64,000 nt of DNA, from the NCBI RefSeq assembly GCF_051521505.1, contig NZ_CP150356.1, positions 7,502,001-7,566,000 on the forward strand, written 5' to 3'. A program made the position numbers and the translations under genes. Position 1 is the stretch's first letter. Each line of letters starts with the position of its first letter. The notes beneath the pieces were generated by a model. The model did no database searches and was not told the origin of the DNA. It saw nothing but the letters and a program-made list of their open reading frames with translations. This DNA comes from Sorangium sp025924095 (GTDB lineage: Bacteria > Myxococcota_A > Polyangia > Polyangiales > Polyangiaceae). This document shows, in pieces, positions 1 through 9,195 of the stretch.

Positions 1-738
1 CACCTCGACCGGCGCGCACTGGCCGAAGATCGTGTAGGAGCCGTCCAGCCAGTCCGTCACCACCTCCGTGATGTAGAACTGGCTTCCGTTGTTGTCTGCC
101 CCGGCATTGGCATAGGCGAGCGTCCCCGCTCGATGTTTCAGCGTCGAGATCTCGTCGTCGAACTCGTACCCTGGCCCGCCCTCGCCGGTGGCGAGCGGGT
201 CGCCGCCCTGCACCATGAACTCCGGAATCACCCGGTGGAAGGTCAGCCCGTCGTAGAACCGCCGCTTCACCCAGCCGCCGGTCACCGGGTCCTTCCAGGG
301 CCGGCGCCCGCGGGCGAGCCCGACGAAGTTGGTGACCGCGTTCGGGGCCTGCTCCGGGAAGAGCTCGCACGTGATCTCGCCCTTGTCGGTGTCGATGATC
401 GCGCGCAGCGGCCCCGGGCCCTCCGGGAGCTCGGCCAGCGCCTCGTCCAGGGTGAACACCCCCGCCTCGGGATCGGCGGCACCCGGGAGCATCTCCTCGG
501 GCGCGTCGACATCAGGGCCGCACTCCGCGGTCCCACCGCCGCCCGTCGTCGCGCTGCTGGTCGAGGCGCTCGAGCTCGCCGCGCCCCCGCCGTCGCCGCC
601 CGCGCCGTCATCGCCCGCGCCGCCGCCGCCGTCGCCGCCGCCATCGCCACAGCCGGCGGCGAGCGGCAAGGCGAGGAGCATCGCGACACAAAGGACGTTT
701 GCACACACAGGAGGAGAAGAAGCGGTTCGGATCTGCAT
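1..738 (-). CDS. Cyclophilin-type peptidyl-prolyl isomerase, lipoprotein (partial)
   Basis: Peptidyl-prolyl cis-trans isomerase that would act in the cell envelope. It runs off the left edge, so its C-terminus is missing; 246 codons are present. The ATG at 738 gives a hydrophobic N-terminus ending in a lipobox (L-A-A-G-C, Cys30). A Gly/Asp/Ser-rich tether of about 40 residues follows, and then the cyclophilin fold. Core motifs visible are FHRVIPEFMVQGGDP, the NNGSQFYIT signature and WLDGSYTIFG. The gene is divergent from the aldo/keto reductase across 281 bp. The family is certain; the outer-membrane lipoprotein location is inferred from the lipobox. Confidence 0.9.
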   Translation of the reverse strand, partial: MQIRTASSPPVCANVLCVAMLLALPLAAGCGDGGGDGGGGAGDDGAGGDGGGAASSSASTSSATTGGGGTAECGPDVDAPEEMLPGAADPEAGVFTLDEALAELPEGPGPLRAIIDTDKGEITCELFPEQAPNAVTNFVGLARGRRPWKDPVTGGWVKRRFYDGLTFHRVIPEFMVQGGDPLATGEGGPGYEFDDEISTLKHRAGTLAYANAGADNNGSQFYITEVVTDWLDGSYTIFGQCAPVEV

Positions 739-1019
739 CCGGGCGACGCTCGCACGACCCCTGCGAGAAAGCACGCCCGACTCGCCCCGGGGAAAGGCTC
801 GTCACCTCGAGCAGCGTCGTCGCGCCGGCGCCCGGCGAGAAGCGGTAGGCGCGAGCCACCGTGTCCACAGCACGTCCTCTCCTCCGGGCGGGCCGGAGCG
901 ATCGGCTCCGCCGGCCGCCGAGCCGGCTCACGGACGCGTGACTCCGGCAAAATCCTACGACGCGTTCAGCGGTTGCGCGTGGACCGCGCGCGGGGCGTGT
1001 TGCTACCCTCCCCGGCACC

Positions 1020-1991
1020 ATGAACTACCGCAATCTCGGACGCACCGGCCTGAAGGTCAGCCCGCTCTGCCTCGGCACGATGAACTTCGGCCCGGAGACC
1101 AGCGAGCCCGACAGCTTCGCCATCATGGACCGGGCCCTGGAGCACGGGCTCAATTTCTTCGACACGGCCAACGTGTACGGCCGGAAGCGCGGAGAGGGGA
1201 TCACCGAGCAGATCGTCGGGCGCTGGCTCGCCCAGGGCGGCGGGCGGCGGGACCGCATCGTCCTCGCCACGAAGGTCTACGGCGCCATGGGCGAAGGGCC
1301 GAACGACAGGAGGCTCTCGGCCTATCACATCCGCCGCGCCTGCGAGGAGAGCCTGCGCCGCCTGCAGACGGACCATATCGATCTCTACCAGATGCACCAC
1401 ATCGATCGCGAGACGCCCTGGGACGAGATCTGGCAGGCGATGGAGCAGCTCGTCCGCGAGGGCAAGGTCCTCTACGTCGGCAGCAGCAACTTCGCCGGCT
1501 GGCACATCGCGCAGGCGAACGGCCTCGCCGCGCAGCGGCACTTCCTCGGCCTCGTCTCGGAGCAGTGCGTGTACAACCTGAGCGCGCGCACCGTCGAGCT
1601 GGAGGTCCTGCCCGCCTGCCGCGCGTTCGGCCTCGGCGTCCTGCCCTGGAGCCCGCTCGCCGGGGGCCTGCTCGGCGGCGCGCTCCAGAAGGCGCGCGAG
1701 GGCCGGCGCGCCTCGGCCGACGCGCAGGCGCGCATCGAGAAGAGCCGCGCCAAGCTGGAGGCCTACGAGGCGTTCTGCGCCGAGCTCGGCGAGAAGCCCG
1801 CCGACGTGGCCCTGGCCTGGCTGCTCCAGAACCCGGTCGTGACCTCGCCCATCATCGGCCCGCGCACCGCCGAGCAGCTCGACGGGAGCCTGCGCGCCCT
1901 CGAGATCCGGCTGACGCCGCAGCACCTGAAGCGCCTCGACGAGGTGTTCCCCGGCCCCGGCGGCGAGGCGCCGGAGGCCTACGCCTGGTAG
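1020..1991 (+). CDS. Aldo/keto reductase
   Basis: NAD(P)H-dependent oxidoreductase of the aldo/keto reductase superfamily, 323 aa, the normal length for the voltage-gated K+ channel beta/YghZ-like branch. The catalytic tetrad is recognisable: Asp48 (FFDTANVYG), Tyr53, Lys85 (ATKVYG) and His126 (YQMHHID). Cofactor-binding segments GSSNFAGWHIAQA and GPRTAEQLDGSL are present. The N-terminus (NLGRTGLKVSPLCLGT) is canonical, supporting the ATG at 1020. The metallo-hydrolase gene starts 38 bp downstream on the same strand, so the two may be co-transcribed. The substrate cannot be predicted. Confidence 0.95.
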   Translation: MNYRNLGRTGLKVSPLCLGTMNFGPETSEPDSFAIMDRALEHGLNFFDTANVYGRKRGEGITEQIVGRWLAQGGGRRDRIVLATKVYGAMGEGPNDRRLSAYHIRRACEESLRRLQTDHIDLYQMHHIDRETPWDEIWQAMEQLVREGKVLYVGSSNFAGWHIAQANGLAAQRHFLGLVSEQCVYNLSARTVELEVLPACRAFGLGVLPWSPLAGGLLGGALQKAREGRRASADAQARIEKSRAKLEAYEAFCAELGEKPADVALAWLLQNPVVTSPIIGPRTAEQLDGSLRALEIRLTPQHLKRLDEVFPGPGGEAPEAYAW

Positions 1992-2029
1992 CGTCGCGCC
2001 GGGAAACGCTCGTGCACAAGGAGATGAAC

Positions 2030-2992
2030 ATGGGTCGATGGCGGTATGAGCAAGGGCTGCAGGACGTCGGCAACGGCTGCTTTGCGTATCTCCAGCCGGC
2101 CGGCACCTGGGGGCTCAGCAACGCGGGGCTCGTCACCTCGGACGGCGAGGCCCTGCTCGTCGACACGCTCTTCGACCTGAAGCGCACGCGCGACATGCTC
2201 GACGCCATGCGCGCGGCGACCCCCGCCGCGGCGCGGATAGGCACCGTCGTGAACACCCACGCGAACGGCGACCATTGCTACGGCAACGCGCTCGTCGACG
2301 GCGCGACGATCATCGCCACGCGCGCCGGCGCCGCCGAGATGGATGAGGTCCCCGCGCCGATGCTCGCCATGCTGATGCGACAGGCGCGCAGCGGCGCCGC
2401 CGGCGCGCTCGGCGAGTACCTCGTCCATTGCTTCGGCGCCTTCGATTTCGACGGGATCGCCCCCACCGCGCCGACCCGGGTCTTCGAGGGGGAGCTGACC
2501 GTCGCGGTCGGGGGCAAGGAGGTCCGCCTCATCGAGGTGGGCCCCTCCCACACGAAGGGCGATCTGCTCGTGCACGTGCCCGCGGACCGCGCGGTCTACA
2601 CGGGAGACATCCTCTTCATCGACGTGACGCCGATCATGTGGGCAGGGCCCGTCGGCAACTGGATCAAGGCGTGCGACACAATCCTGGCGCTCGACGCCGA
2701 CGTCATCGTCCCGGGGCACGGGCCCATCACGGATCGCGCCGGCGTGCGCGCGGTCCGCGATTACCTCGTGTACATCCGTGACGAGGCGCGGTGCCGCTAC
2801 GACGCCGGCATGCCCCCGGCCGACGCCGCCCGCGACATCGCGCTCGCCGACTACGCGAGCTGGAGCGACGCGGAGCGCATCGCGGTGAACGTGCACACGC
2901 TCTACCGCGAATTCAGCGGAGGAGAGCTCACCCCGCCCGGCCCGGTCGAGCTCTTCGGCCTCATGGGCGAGCTCGCGCGGAGGCCGCGCTGA
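2030..2992 (+). CDS. MBL-fold metallo-hydrolase with HxNxDH metal motif
   Basis: Metallo-beta-lactamase-fold hydrolase, 320 aa. An AAGGAG ribosome-binding site at 2018-2023 sits six bases before the ATG at 2030 and abuts the ATG at 2024, so 2030 is chosen. Metal-site motifs in order: H-A-N-G-D-H at residues 77-82 (the usual HxHxDH with the second His replaced by Asn79), the PSHTKGD His, the YTGDILF Asp and the VPGHGP His. The family also includes glyoxalase II-like and lactamase-like enzymes. The substrate is unknown, and the Asn substitution may change metal occupancy. Confidence 0.9.
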   Translation: MGRWRYEQGLQDVGNGCFAYLQPAGTWGLSNAGLVTSDGEALLVDTLFDLKRTRDMLDAMRAATPAAARIGTVVNTHANGDHCYGNALVDGATIIATRAGAAEMDEVPAPMLAMLMRQARSGAAGALGEYLVHCFGAFDFDGIAPTAPTRVFEGELTVAVGGKEVRLIEVGPSHTKGDLLVHVPADRAVYTGDILFIDVTPIMWAGPVGNWIKACDTILALDADVIVPGHGPITDRAGVRAVRDYLVYIRDEARCRYDAGMPPADAARDIALADYASWSDAERIAVNVHTLYREFSGGELTPPGPVELFGLMGELARRPR

Positions 2993-2999
2993 GGTAGCC

Positions 3000-3097
3000 A
3001 GAAGGAGAGAATTCAACGCAAAGGCGCAAAGGCGCAAAGGCGCAAGCAGAGAAGAAGGAATCAGAAGGAGAGAATTCAACGCAAAGGCGCAAAGGCG
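3000..3097. repeat. Tandem 63-bp repeat with GCAAAGGCG core; second copy broken by the intron
   Basis: Two direct copies of a 63-bp unit, at 3000-3062 and from 3063. Each contains three GGCGCAAA-type repeats. The second copy stops after 35 bases at 3097 and resumes at 6940, exactly where copy one predicts. The unbroken copy therefore acts as an empty-site reference for the intron insertion. An inverted partner lies at about 7036-7075, beyond the intron. Confidence 0.9.
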
Positions 3098-3138
3098 CTC
3101 GGGTAGCCCTGGGGGATTGCTCCCCCAGGGCCCCCACA

Positions 3139-3171
3139 GATCCGGACGTGCGGGGCTACCGCATCCGGCTC
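3139..3171 (-). ncRNA. Domain V of the outer group II intron
   Basis: 33-base hairpin beginning GAGCCGG and ending CCGGATC on the minus strand, with the AGC catalytic triad near its 5' end. It is followed by a G/C-rich domain VI helix and the bulged A at 3104. Confidence 0.88.
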
Positions 3172-3188
3172 TTCGCGACATGGATTCG

Positions 3189-6100
3189 CTACGCGGGTGA
3201 GTACGGCCTCGCGACCCGGGCAAGTGGGAGGGGGTAGCGTTCCAGCAGCATGTGCCTGCGGTCCCAGTTGATCCGCGCTCTCTGGGAGCGACGACCGAGC
3301 CACTTGCACCAGATGCCGATGACCCGCTCACGGAAGCGGCTGATCGCCTCGGAGTTCCCCGTGATGCCGAAGTACCCGAAGTGACCTCGCAGCTTCTGCG
3401 AGAGCGAGCGCTGCTGCTCCCCGATCGCCTGGTGCCGATGCTGCCGACACCACTCCGCGATCCGCTTCAGCGCGCGGCGGAAGCGATCGGAGGCGGTCTT
3501 CTGCTTGACCACCCACCTGCCTCGACGAGACAAGCCCCAGTAGTGGGTGAAGCCCAGCAGGTCGAACGTGTTGGGTCCACGATCCGATCGATCCTCCGGG
3601 GGAGGCCGACGGTCGGGCCGACGGAATTCGACGAGCCGGGTCTTGTCCGGGTGGAGCGCAAGGCCGTACTTGCCGAACCTCTTCGGGAGCACGGCCAGAA
3701 CGCGACGAGCGTCTTCCTCGTGCGAGAACGCCAGGACGAGTCGAGTAGCCCGGGGGAATCGCACCCCCGGGCCCTCCCAGAACCGGACGTGAAGCTCTCG
3801 CCTCATCCGGCTCCTACGACCCAGCCTCGGGCCGGACGCCGAGCTGCCACAGGACGAACAACTTCGGATCCCGCTGCGCGATGCGCCCCAGCCAGTGCAT
3901 CGACGCGCGCTCTCGACGTCGCAGCCGCTTGTACTTCCGTCGCGCCCATGCTGCGAGGGCCTCGTTGAGATGGCGAAGGACCTGGACGCACTTCGAGCGG
4001 TAGAACCGCCCGTAGTAGTTCATCCAACCCCGCACCACCGGATTGACGAGCTGCGCGAGATCTTCCAGGCGCTGGTTGTTCCTGGTCGACGCCATCCGCC
4101 ATCTGCGGATGGTCTCGCGGACCGCCTTGGCTGCCTTGGTGCTCATCGCTGGCAGGAAGCTCACGAAGTGCTTCCCCCAGCGATTCTTCGCCCGTCGAGG
4201 TTGGAAGGTGTAGCCCAGGAAGTCGAACGCGACGTGCTCGAACTCCCCGCACCGATCGTCGTCCTTGCAGTAGACGATCCGGGTCTTCGTCGGATGAAGC
4301 TCCAGACCGCACTGCTCGAACCGACGACGGATGGCCTCCAGCACCATGCGGGACTGCCGCTCGCTCCTGCAGTGGACGATGGCATCGTCCGCGTAGCGCT
4401 CGAACGGGACGCTCGGGAAGGTCCTCCGCATCCAGTGATCGAACGCATAATGCAGGAATAGATTGGCCAACAGCGGACTGACGACCCCGCCTTGCGGCGT
4501 GCCCCTCGTACGCTGCTCCACCGTGCCATCCGGCTTCTGCACGGGGGCGCGGAGCCACCGGGCGATGTACAGCCGGATCCAGGGGTTGTCCGTGTGGTGC
4601 GCCACGGCGCGCTCGACCAGCTCATGGACCAGCGCATCAAAGAAGCCCTTGATGTCAAGGTCGATGATCCAGTCGGCGCTCCAGCATCGTCTCCTCGCCA
4701 CCGCCACCGCGTCGAGCGCCGACCGACCGGGCCGATAGCCGTACGAATCCGGATGGAACATGGGCTCCACGACCGGATCGAGGACCATCTTCACGACCGT
4801 CTGCGCCACGCGGTCCCCCACCGTGGGGATGCCGAGGGGACGTGTGCCTCCGTTGCCCTTCGGAATCTCGACGAGCCGCACGGGCGGCGGAAAGTACGAG
4901 CCCGACGACATCCGGTTCCAGACCTTGTAGAGGTTGCCCTTCAGGTCCTTCTCGAACATCGCAAGCGACTCGCCGTCCACGCCCGCTGCGCCTCGGTTCG
5001 CCTTTACCCGCTGGTACGCATCCCAGACGAGCTGCTTCGGAATGTCGTAAGGCTTCGCCTCAGACATGGGCTCCTCCCGTTGCCGGTTGACCCATGCCCG
5101 CGGCCAGGTCGTTGGGCCCCTTCGCTCCGCCCGCGTTACCAGGCTTCAACGCTACTACGAGCCCATCCGCCCCTGCGCCCCGCATCGGTACTCTTCCCCC
5201 TCGTGGGTCCACCACTCGGAGTTCTCCCTTCGCATCGGAGCGACAGGTTCCCACGTTCCGCACGAGAGCCTGAGCCGGGCTCGCGCCGCCTTCATGCCGG
5301 TCACCGCTCGGGCAGCAAGCAGGAATCCCCCGAGCTTTGTCCCAGGCCAACGACTGGAGCCTGGTTTCGATGACGTCCCTACGCTTTCGACACGTCGTCA
5401 GCGGTTCACTCACGTTCGCCTTCCCGGCTCTCACCTGACGGGTTTGTCCCGCCTTTTCCGTGAACGCTCACCACCCGGGCCATTGGGCCCAAGCAGCTTC
5501 CGGTGGTTTGGGACCTGGCCCTGCGACCCGATCCCGAGGGGTCCTCCCTCATCTCTCGTGCAGCAAGGCTGCTTCAGGCGGCCATCAAGGCCTCCTTTCC
5601 GCGCCGTCGTGGCGCACAATCGTCCGCGTACCGGATGAGAAACGCGCGGCCTTGCAGCCGCGGCTTCACCTCCTGCTCGAACCACACGTCCAGCACCTCG
5701 TGCAGGTAGACGTTCGACAGCAGCGGCGAGATCACGCCGCCTTGAGGCGAACCAGACTCCGGGAAGGACACGGCCCCGGATTCCAGCACGCCCGCATGCA
5801 ACCACTTGCCGATGAGCCGCAGCAGCACCCCATCGCGCACCCTTCGACGAAGGATCTCCTGGAGGTGGCCATGGTCGAGGGTGTCGAAGAACTTCCGGAT
5901 GTCGACCTCCAGGACCCAGCCGCCGCCCATGCGCATCACCTGGTCACGGAGCGCGTGCAGCGCTTGATGCGCCGAGCGCCCCCTCCGGAAGCCATACGAG
6001 CCGTGTAGAAAGTCCTGCTCGTAGATCGCCTCCAGCACCATGACGACCGCGCGTTGCAGGACCTTGTCCTCGAAGGTCGGGATGCCGATGGGCCGCGTCT

Positions 6101-6401
6101 GCGACCCGTCCCCCTTCGGGATGAGGACCCGCCTCACGGGCGGCGCGCGGTACGTGCCGGACTTCGCGCGTTCATGCAGCGACCGGAGGTTGTCCTCCAG
6201 GTGCGCCGCGTACTCGTCCGCGGTCTGCCCGTCCACGCCCACAGCGCCGTCCTTGCGCGTGCGACGGTACGCCTCGCGCAGCCACTCGATATCGATGTGG
6301 TGCGCGAGCGTCGTGAACGCCGTACCAGGCGCTTCCCTCGCCAGCTTCGCTATCTGCTCGAGTTTCGTGGAGATGTTCTGGGAGCCCGGTGTCTCCTTCA
6401 T
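3189..6401 (-). CDS. ltrA: Group II intron reverse transcriptase/maturase of the outer intron, split gene
   Basis: The product is read as join(6401..5618, 3739..3189) after splicing of the inner intron: 444 aa, a normal length for intron-encoded RTs without an endonuclease domain. Exon 1 has the RT fingers and palm (GVDGQTADEYAAHLEDNL, IPKGDGSQTRPIGIP, SPQGGVISPLLSN) up to Y258-A-D-D261. Exon 2 continues FVLAFSHEED and HPDKTRLVEF, then the thumb/X region. No HNH zinc-binding endonuclease is seen. The start at 6401 has GGAGG five bases upstream. Unspliced, translation enters the inner intron after YADD and stops at 5574, giving a dead 275-aa product. Confidence 0.93.
3780..3813 (-). ncRNA. Domain V of the inner group II intron
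   Basis: 34-base hairpin beginning GAGCCGGATGAGG and ending ACGTCCGGTTC on the minus strand, the standard domain V length and shape with the AGC triad. Domain VI follows, with the branch-point A at 3746. It lies immediately after the inner RT stop codon. Confidence 0.9.
3814..5067 (-). CDS. ltrA: Group II intron reverse transcriptase/maturase of the inner intron
   Basis: Intact 417-aa maturase that should help splice the inner intron RNA and copy it into DNA during mobility. RT blocks in order: GVDGESLAMF, IPKGNGGTRPLGIPTVGDR, GTPQGGVVSPLLANLFLHY, the catalytic ERYADDAIVH, and HPTKTRIVYCKDDDR. Then come the maturase/X domain (LAQLVNPVVRGWMNYYGRF) and a basic Arg/Lys-rich C-terminus. There is no HNH endonuclease domain. 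It shares only family-level similarity with the outer RT, so the two introns are different lineages rather than one element inserted into its own copy. Confidence 0.97.
   Translation of the reverse strand: MSEAKPYDIPKQLVWDAYQRVKANRGAAGVDGESLAMFEKDLKGNLYKVWNRMSSGSYFPPPVRLVEIPKGNGGTRPLGIPTVGDRVAQTVVKMVLDPVVEPMFHPDSYGYRPGRSALDAVAVARRRCWSADWIIDLDIKGFFDALVHELVERAVAHHTDNPWIRLYIARWLRAPVQKPDGTVEQRTRGTPQGGVVSPLLANLFLHYAFDHWMRRTFPSVPFERYADDAIVHCRSERQSRMVLEAIRRRFEQCGLELHPTKTRIVYCKDDDRCGEFEHVAFDFLGYTFQPRRAKNRWGKHFVSFLPAMSTKAAKAVRETIRRWRMASTRNNQRLEDLAQLVNPVVRGWMNYYGRFYRSKCVQVLRHLNEALAAWARRKYKRLRRRERASMHWLGRIAQRDPKLFVLWQLGVRPEAGS
5350..5355 (-). other. Candidate EBS1 of the inner intron
   Basis: AGTCGT on the minus strand, 262 bases from the inner intron 5' end. 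It can pair with the exon sequence ACGATT (the YADD codons) with one G-U pair. This would mean the inner intron recognises the conserved RT active-site codons. The call rests on pairing and distance only. Confidence 0.4.
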
Positions 6402-6707
6402 CTTTCCCTCCAGCAGCCCCATGCCCCGGCACCCCCTTCCCTCCACGGGGTCCCTCGGGACGGTTCCCCCGCTTCATCGGTACTACGAGGTGCTCGGACG
6501 CCTCGTCACCCTTCCCGCCTCGCTTCGTTCCCTTCGCTCGGCGGTACCGCACCCGCCGTTGCGGCGGGCTCTTCTCGGAGGCGACGGGGCCTCCCAGGTT
6601 CCTGGGGAACCCTTGCGTGCACGCCCTGGTCTCCGACCCCGGGGGGTCCAACGCGCCGAGCCCTTCGCCGCGCGCGGCGTTCCAGCGCGCCGGTGTTGCC
6701 TTCCGCT

Positions 6708-6713
6708 CCTTTG
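6708..6713 (-). other. Candidate EBS1 of the outer intron
   Basis: CAAAGG on the minus strand, 226 bases from the intron 5' end. It is complementary over six bases to the last six bases of the 5' exon (6940-6945). The position suits domain I of bacterial group II introns. No RNA fold was computed. Confidence 0.55.
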
Positions 6714-6939
6714 ACAGCTTGGGCACCCGCCGAGCATTGCATTTCGAGGCTCAATACAAGGCTTTCACGCTCGCTGTCTACGCTTCGCAGCCCGGGGTCT
6801 GCCCTCCGGACCACGCAAGACTCGCTTCCGGCTGGGGGCTAGCCTTGGCCGGGGAGATCCGCAGGACCTCCATGGGTTCCATCGCAAGGTTTCAGCTTTC
6901 TACATGAGCTTCCTCCTCGCCCAGGCTTGCCTGGCGCAC

Positions 6940-7333
<394 letters not shown>

Positions 7334-8200
7334 TCACCCCTTCAGGCCGGTGCGGGCGACACCCTCGATCACGTACCGCTGCGCGGCGATGAACACCGCG
7401 AGGACCGGGACGCTCGCCACCACCGCGCCCGCCGTGACGAGCGCATAATCGGTGGCGTGGGCCGCCTGCAGCAGCGCGAGGCCGGGCGATAGCGTCAGCT
7501 TCTCGGGGTTGAACAGCACGTAGATCGGCCAGAGAAAGTCGTTCCAGTTGCTCAGCAGACTGAGCACGGCCAGCGTGGCCAGGGCCGGCTTCGACAGAGG
7601 CAGCACAATTTTCCAGAAGACCTGGAGACGGCTTGCGCCGTCGAGCGCGGCCGCCTCCTCGAGCTCCCTCGGGAGCCCGAGGAAGAACTGGCGCAGGAAG
7701 AAGACGCCGAACGCCGAGGCGGCCGGCGGCACCACGAGCGCCGGGAGGCTGTCGAGCCAGCCGAGGGCCCGGACGATCAGGTAGTTCGCGGGCAGGAACA
7801 GGATCGGCGGGATGAACAGCGTGGCGACGGCCGCGGCGAGCACGAGCCGCTTGCCGCGGAACTCCATGCGCGCGAGCGCATACGCCGCCGGGGCCGCCGT
7901 GGCCAGCACGAGCAGCGCATGGGCCACGGCAGCCAGGACGCTGTTCAGGAGCCAGCGGAGCACCGGCGCCCCGGAGCCCGAGCCCGCGAGCGCCTCGTAG
8001 CTCTCGAGCGTCGCCCGCGCGGGCAAGAGCGTGGGCGGCACCGCCGTCGCCTCCGGCGACGACTTGAGCGAGGTGAGCGCCATCCAGATCACCGGAGCGA
8101 GGTAGACCACGGCGAGGAGGAGCAGCGCAGCATACGACAGGACACTCCCGATCTGCCGGCGGCGGACAGGGCAGCTGTCGTCGAGCAGCCGGCGCCTCAT
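7334..8200 (-). CDS. Carbohydrate ABC transporter permease, MalG type
   Basis: Inner-membrane permease of a CUT1-type sugar importer, 288 aa with about six membrane segments. The cytoplasmic EAA loop that docks the ATPase is present (EEAAALDGASRLQVFWKIVL). Its start overlaps the stop of the upstream permease by ATGA, so the two are translationally coupled. It is the last gene of a three-gene operon (binding protein, MalF-like, MalG-like). No ATP-binding subunit is encoded nearby, so a shared MsiK-type ATPase elsewhere is likely (inference). Confidence 0.93.
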   Translation of the reverse strand: MRRRLLDDSCPVRRRQIGSVLSYAALLLLAVVYLAPVIWMALTSLKSSPEATAVPPTLLPARATLESYEALAGSGSGAPVLRWLLNSVLAAVAHALLVLATAAPAAYALARMEFRGKRLVLAAAVATLFIPPILFLPANYLIVRALGWLDSLPALVVPPAASAFGVFFLRQFFLGLPRELEEAAALDGASRLQVFWKIVLPLSKPALATLAVLSLLSNWNDFLWPIYVLFNPEKLTLSPGLALLQAAHATDYALVTAGAVVASVPVLAVFIAAQRYVIEGVARTGLKG

Positions 8201-9195
8201 CGAGCGTCCCCGCCGCCGCGCCGGCCGAAGAACAGGAGCAGCATGCCGAGGTTCACGAGCGCGAGGAAGAACGCCTGGACGTAGCTCATGGCCGCCGCGG
8301 CGCCGAGGCGGAAGTTACGGAACCCCTCCTCGGCGATGTACATGATCGTCGTGCGCGTCTCGCTGCCAGGCCCGCCCCCGGTCATCAGATAGGCCTGTCC
8401 AAACATGTTGGCCGACCCGAGGACGGTCATCGTCACGACGAACACGAACACCGGCCTGAGCCCCGGCACCGTGACGTGGCGGAGCTGCTGCCAGCGGGTC
8501 GCGCCGTCGATGCGGGCAGCGTCGTAGAGCTCCCGGTGGATGTTCTGCAGCCCGGCCAGGTAAATCACGGCGTTGTAGCCGAGCGTCCACCACACCGTCA
8601 TGCCCACCAGCGAGACCCACACCCACGGCACCGCCGTGGTCCAGCCCGTGTCGGCGGGCAAACCCACCTTCCCCAGCAGGTGGTTGATCACGCCGAGGTG
8701 CGGGTCGAGCAGGAGCCGCCACATCAGGGCCACGACCGCCACGCCGAGCACGTAGGGGGCGAAGAACATCGCCCGGAAGAACGATCGGCCGGGAAAGCGC
8801 CGGTTGAGCGCGAGGGCGAGCAGCAGCGGGAGCGTCACGAGGACAGGCACGCTCAGCGCCGTGAACAGCGCCGTGGCCCGCAGCGCGCGCCAGAAATTGC
8901 CGCGGATCGGCGAGCCGGATCGGAACAGATCCGCGTAGTTGTCGAGGCCGACCCACGGCCGCGACGGCAGGTAGGGGTCCCAGTCGTGGAGGCTGATCCA
9001 CACGCCGAGGACGATCGGCGCCGCGACGAAGAGGCCGAACAGCACGAGGTACGGCGCGAGGAACAGGTACGGAGCCCACCGGCGCGGCCGCGCGAGGCCG
9101 CGCTCGCGGAGCCGGCCGACGCCGGGGGCGCTCTGCGGGGCGCCGTCCGCCTCGACCTGGCCGGGCTCCACGAGGGGGACGTCGACCGTGTTCAC
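8197..9195 (-). CDS. Carbohydrate ABC transporter permease, MalF type
   Basis: Second permease subunit of the sugar importer, 332 aa. GTG start at 9195 overlaps the stop of the binding-protein gene (GTGA). A short cytoplasmic N-terminus leads to the first membrane helix (WAPYLFLAPYLVLFGLFV). The EAA loop reads ELYDAARIDGATRWQQLRHV, followed by the final helices and a conserved GGGPGSETRT segment. The coupled arrangement with 7334-8200 and 9192-10583 makes the subunit assignment secure; the sugar transported is unknown. Confidence 0.93.
   Translation of the reverse strand: MNTVDVPLVEPGQVEADGAPQSAPGVGRLRERGLARPRRWAPYLFLAPYLVLFGLFVAAPIVLGVWISLHDWDPYLPSRPWVGLDNYADLFRSGSPIRGNFWRALRATALFTALSVPVLVTLPLLLALALNRRFPGRSFFRAMFFAPYVLGVAVVALMWRLLLDPHLGVINHLLGKVGLPADTGWTTAVPWVWVSLVGMTVWWTLGYNAVIYLAGLQNIHRELYDAARIDGATRWQQLRHVTVPGLRPVFVFVVTMTVLGSANMFGQAYLMTGGGPGSETRTTIMYIAEEGFRNFRLGAAAAMSYVQAFFLALVNLGMLLLFFGRRGGGDAR

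Larger units (their letters stand above)
3740..5617 (-). mobile_element. Inner group II intron, nested in the outer intron's RT gene
   Basis: Complete 1878-base group II intron on the minus strand. It begins GTGCGCC at 5617 and ends CTACTCGAC at 3740; domain V is at 3780-3813 and the branch-point A at 3746, seven bases from the end. Its flanks are the two halves of the outer intron's reverse-transcriptase gene. Joining T5618 to T3739-C3738 makes a Phe codon and rebuilds Y-A-D-D-F-V-L-A-F-S, the normal RT active-site block, in frame. It carries its own RT gene at 3814-5067. With the outer intron this forms a twintron. Confidence 0.95.
3098..6939 (-). mobile_element. Outer group II intron, host of a nested intron
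   Basis: Group II retroelement read on the minus strand. It begins GTGCGCC at 6939 and ends with a domain V hairpin (3139-3171) and a domain VI hairpin; the bulged branch-point A is at 3104, seven bases from the 3' end at 3098. Removing it joins 6940 to 3097 and restores the 63-bp repeat perfectly. The 5' exon ends CCTTTG, complementary to a candidate EBS1 (CAAAGG) 226 bases into the intron. It encodes a reverse transcriptase that is interrupted by the inner intron. The last two bases are AG rather than the usual AY. Confidence 0.92.

Noticed and set aside
329..2029. Long open frame continuous with the metallo-hydrolase
   Set aside because: It crosses the antisense of the cyclophilin gene and an alternative frame of the aldo/keto reductase. 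Codon bias and the ribosome-binding site place the real start at 2030.
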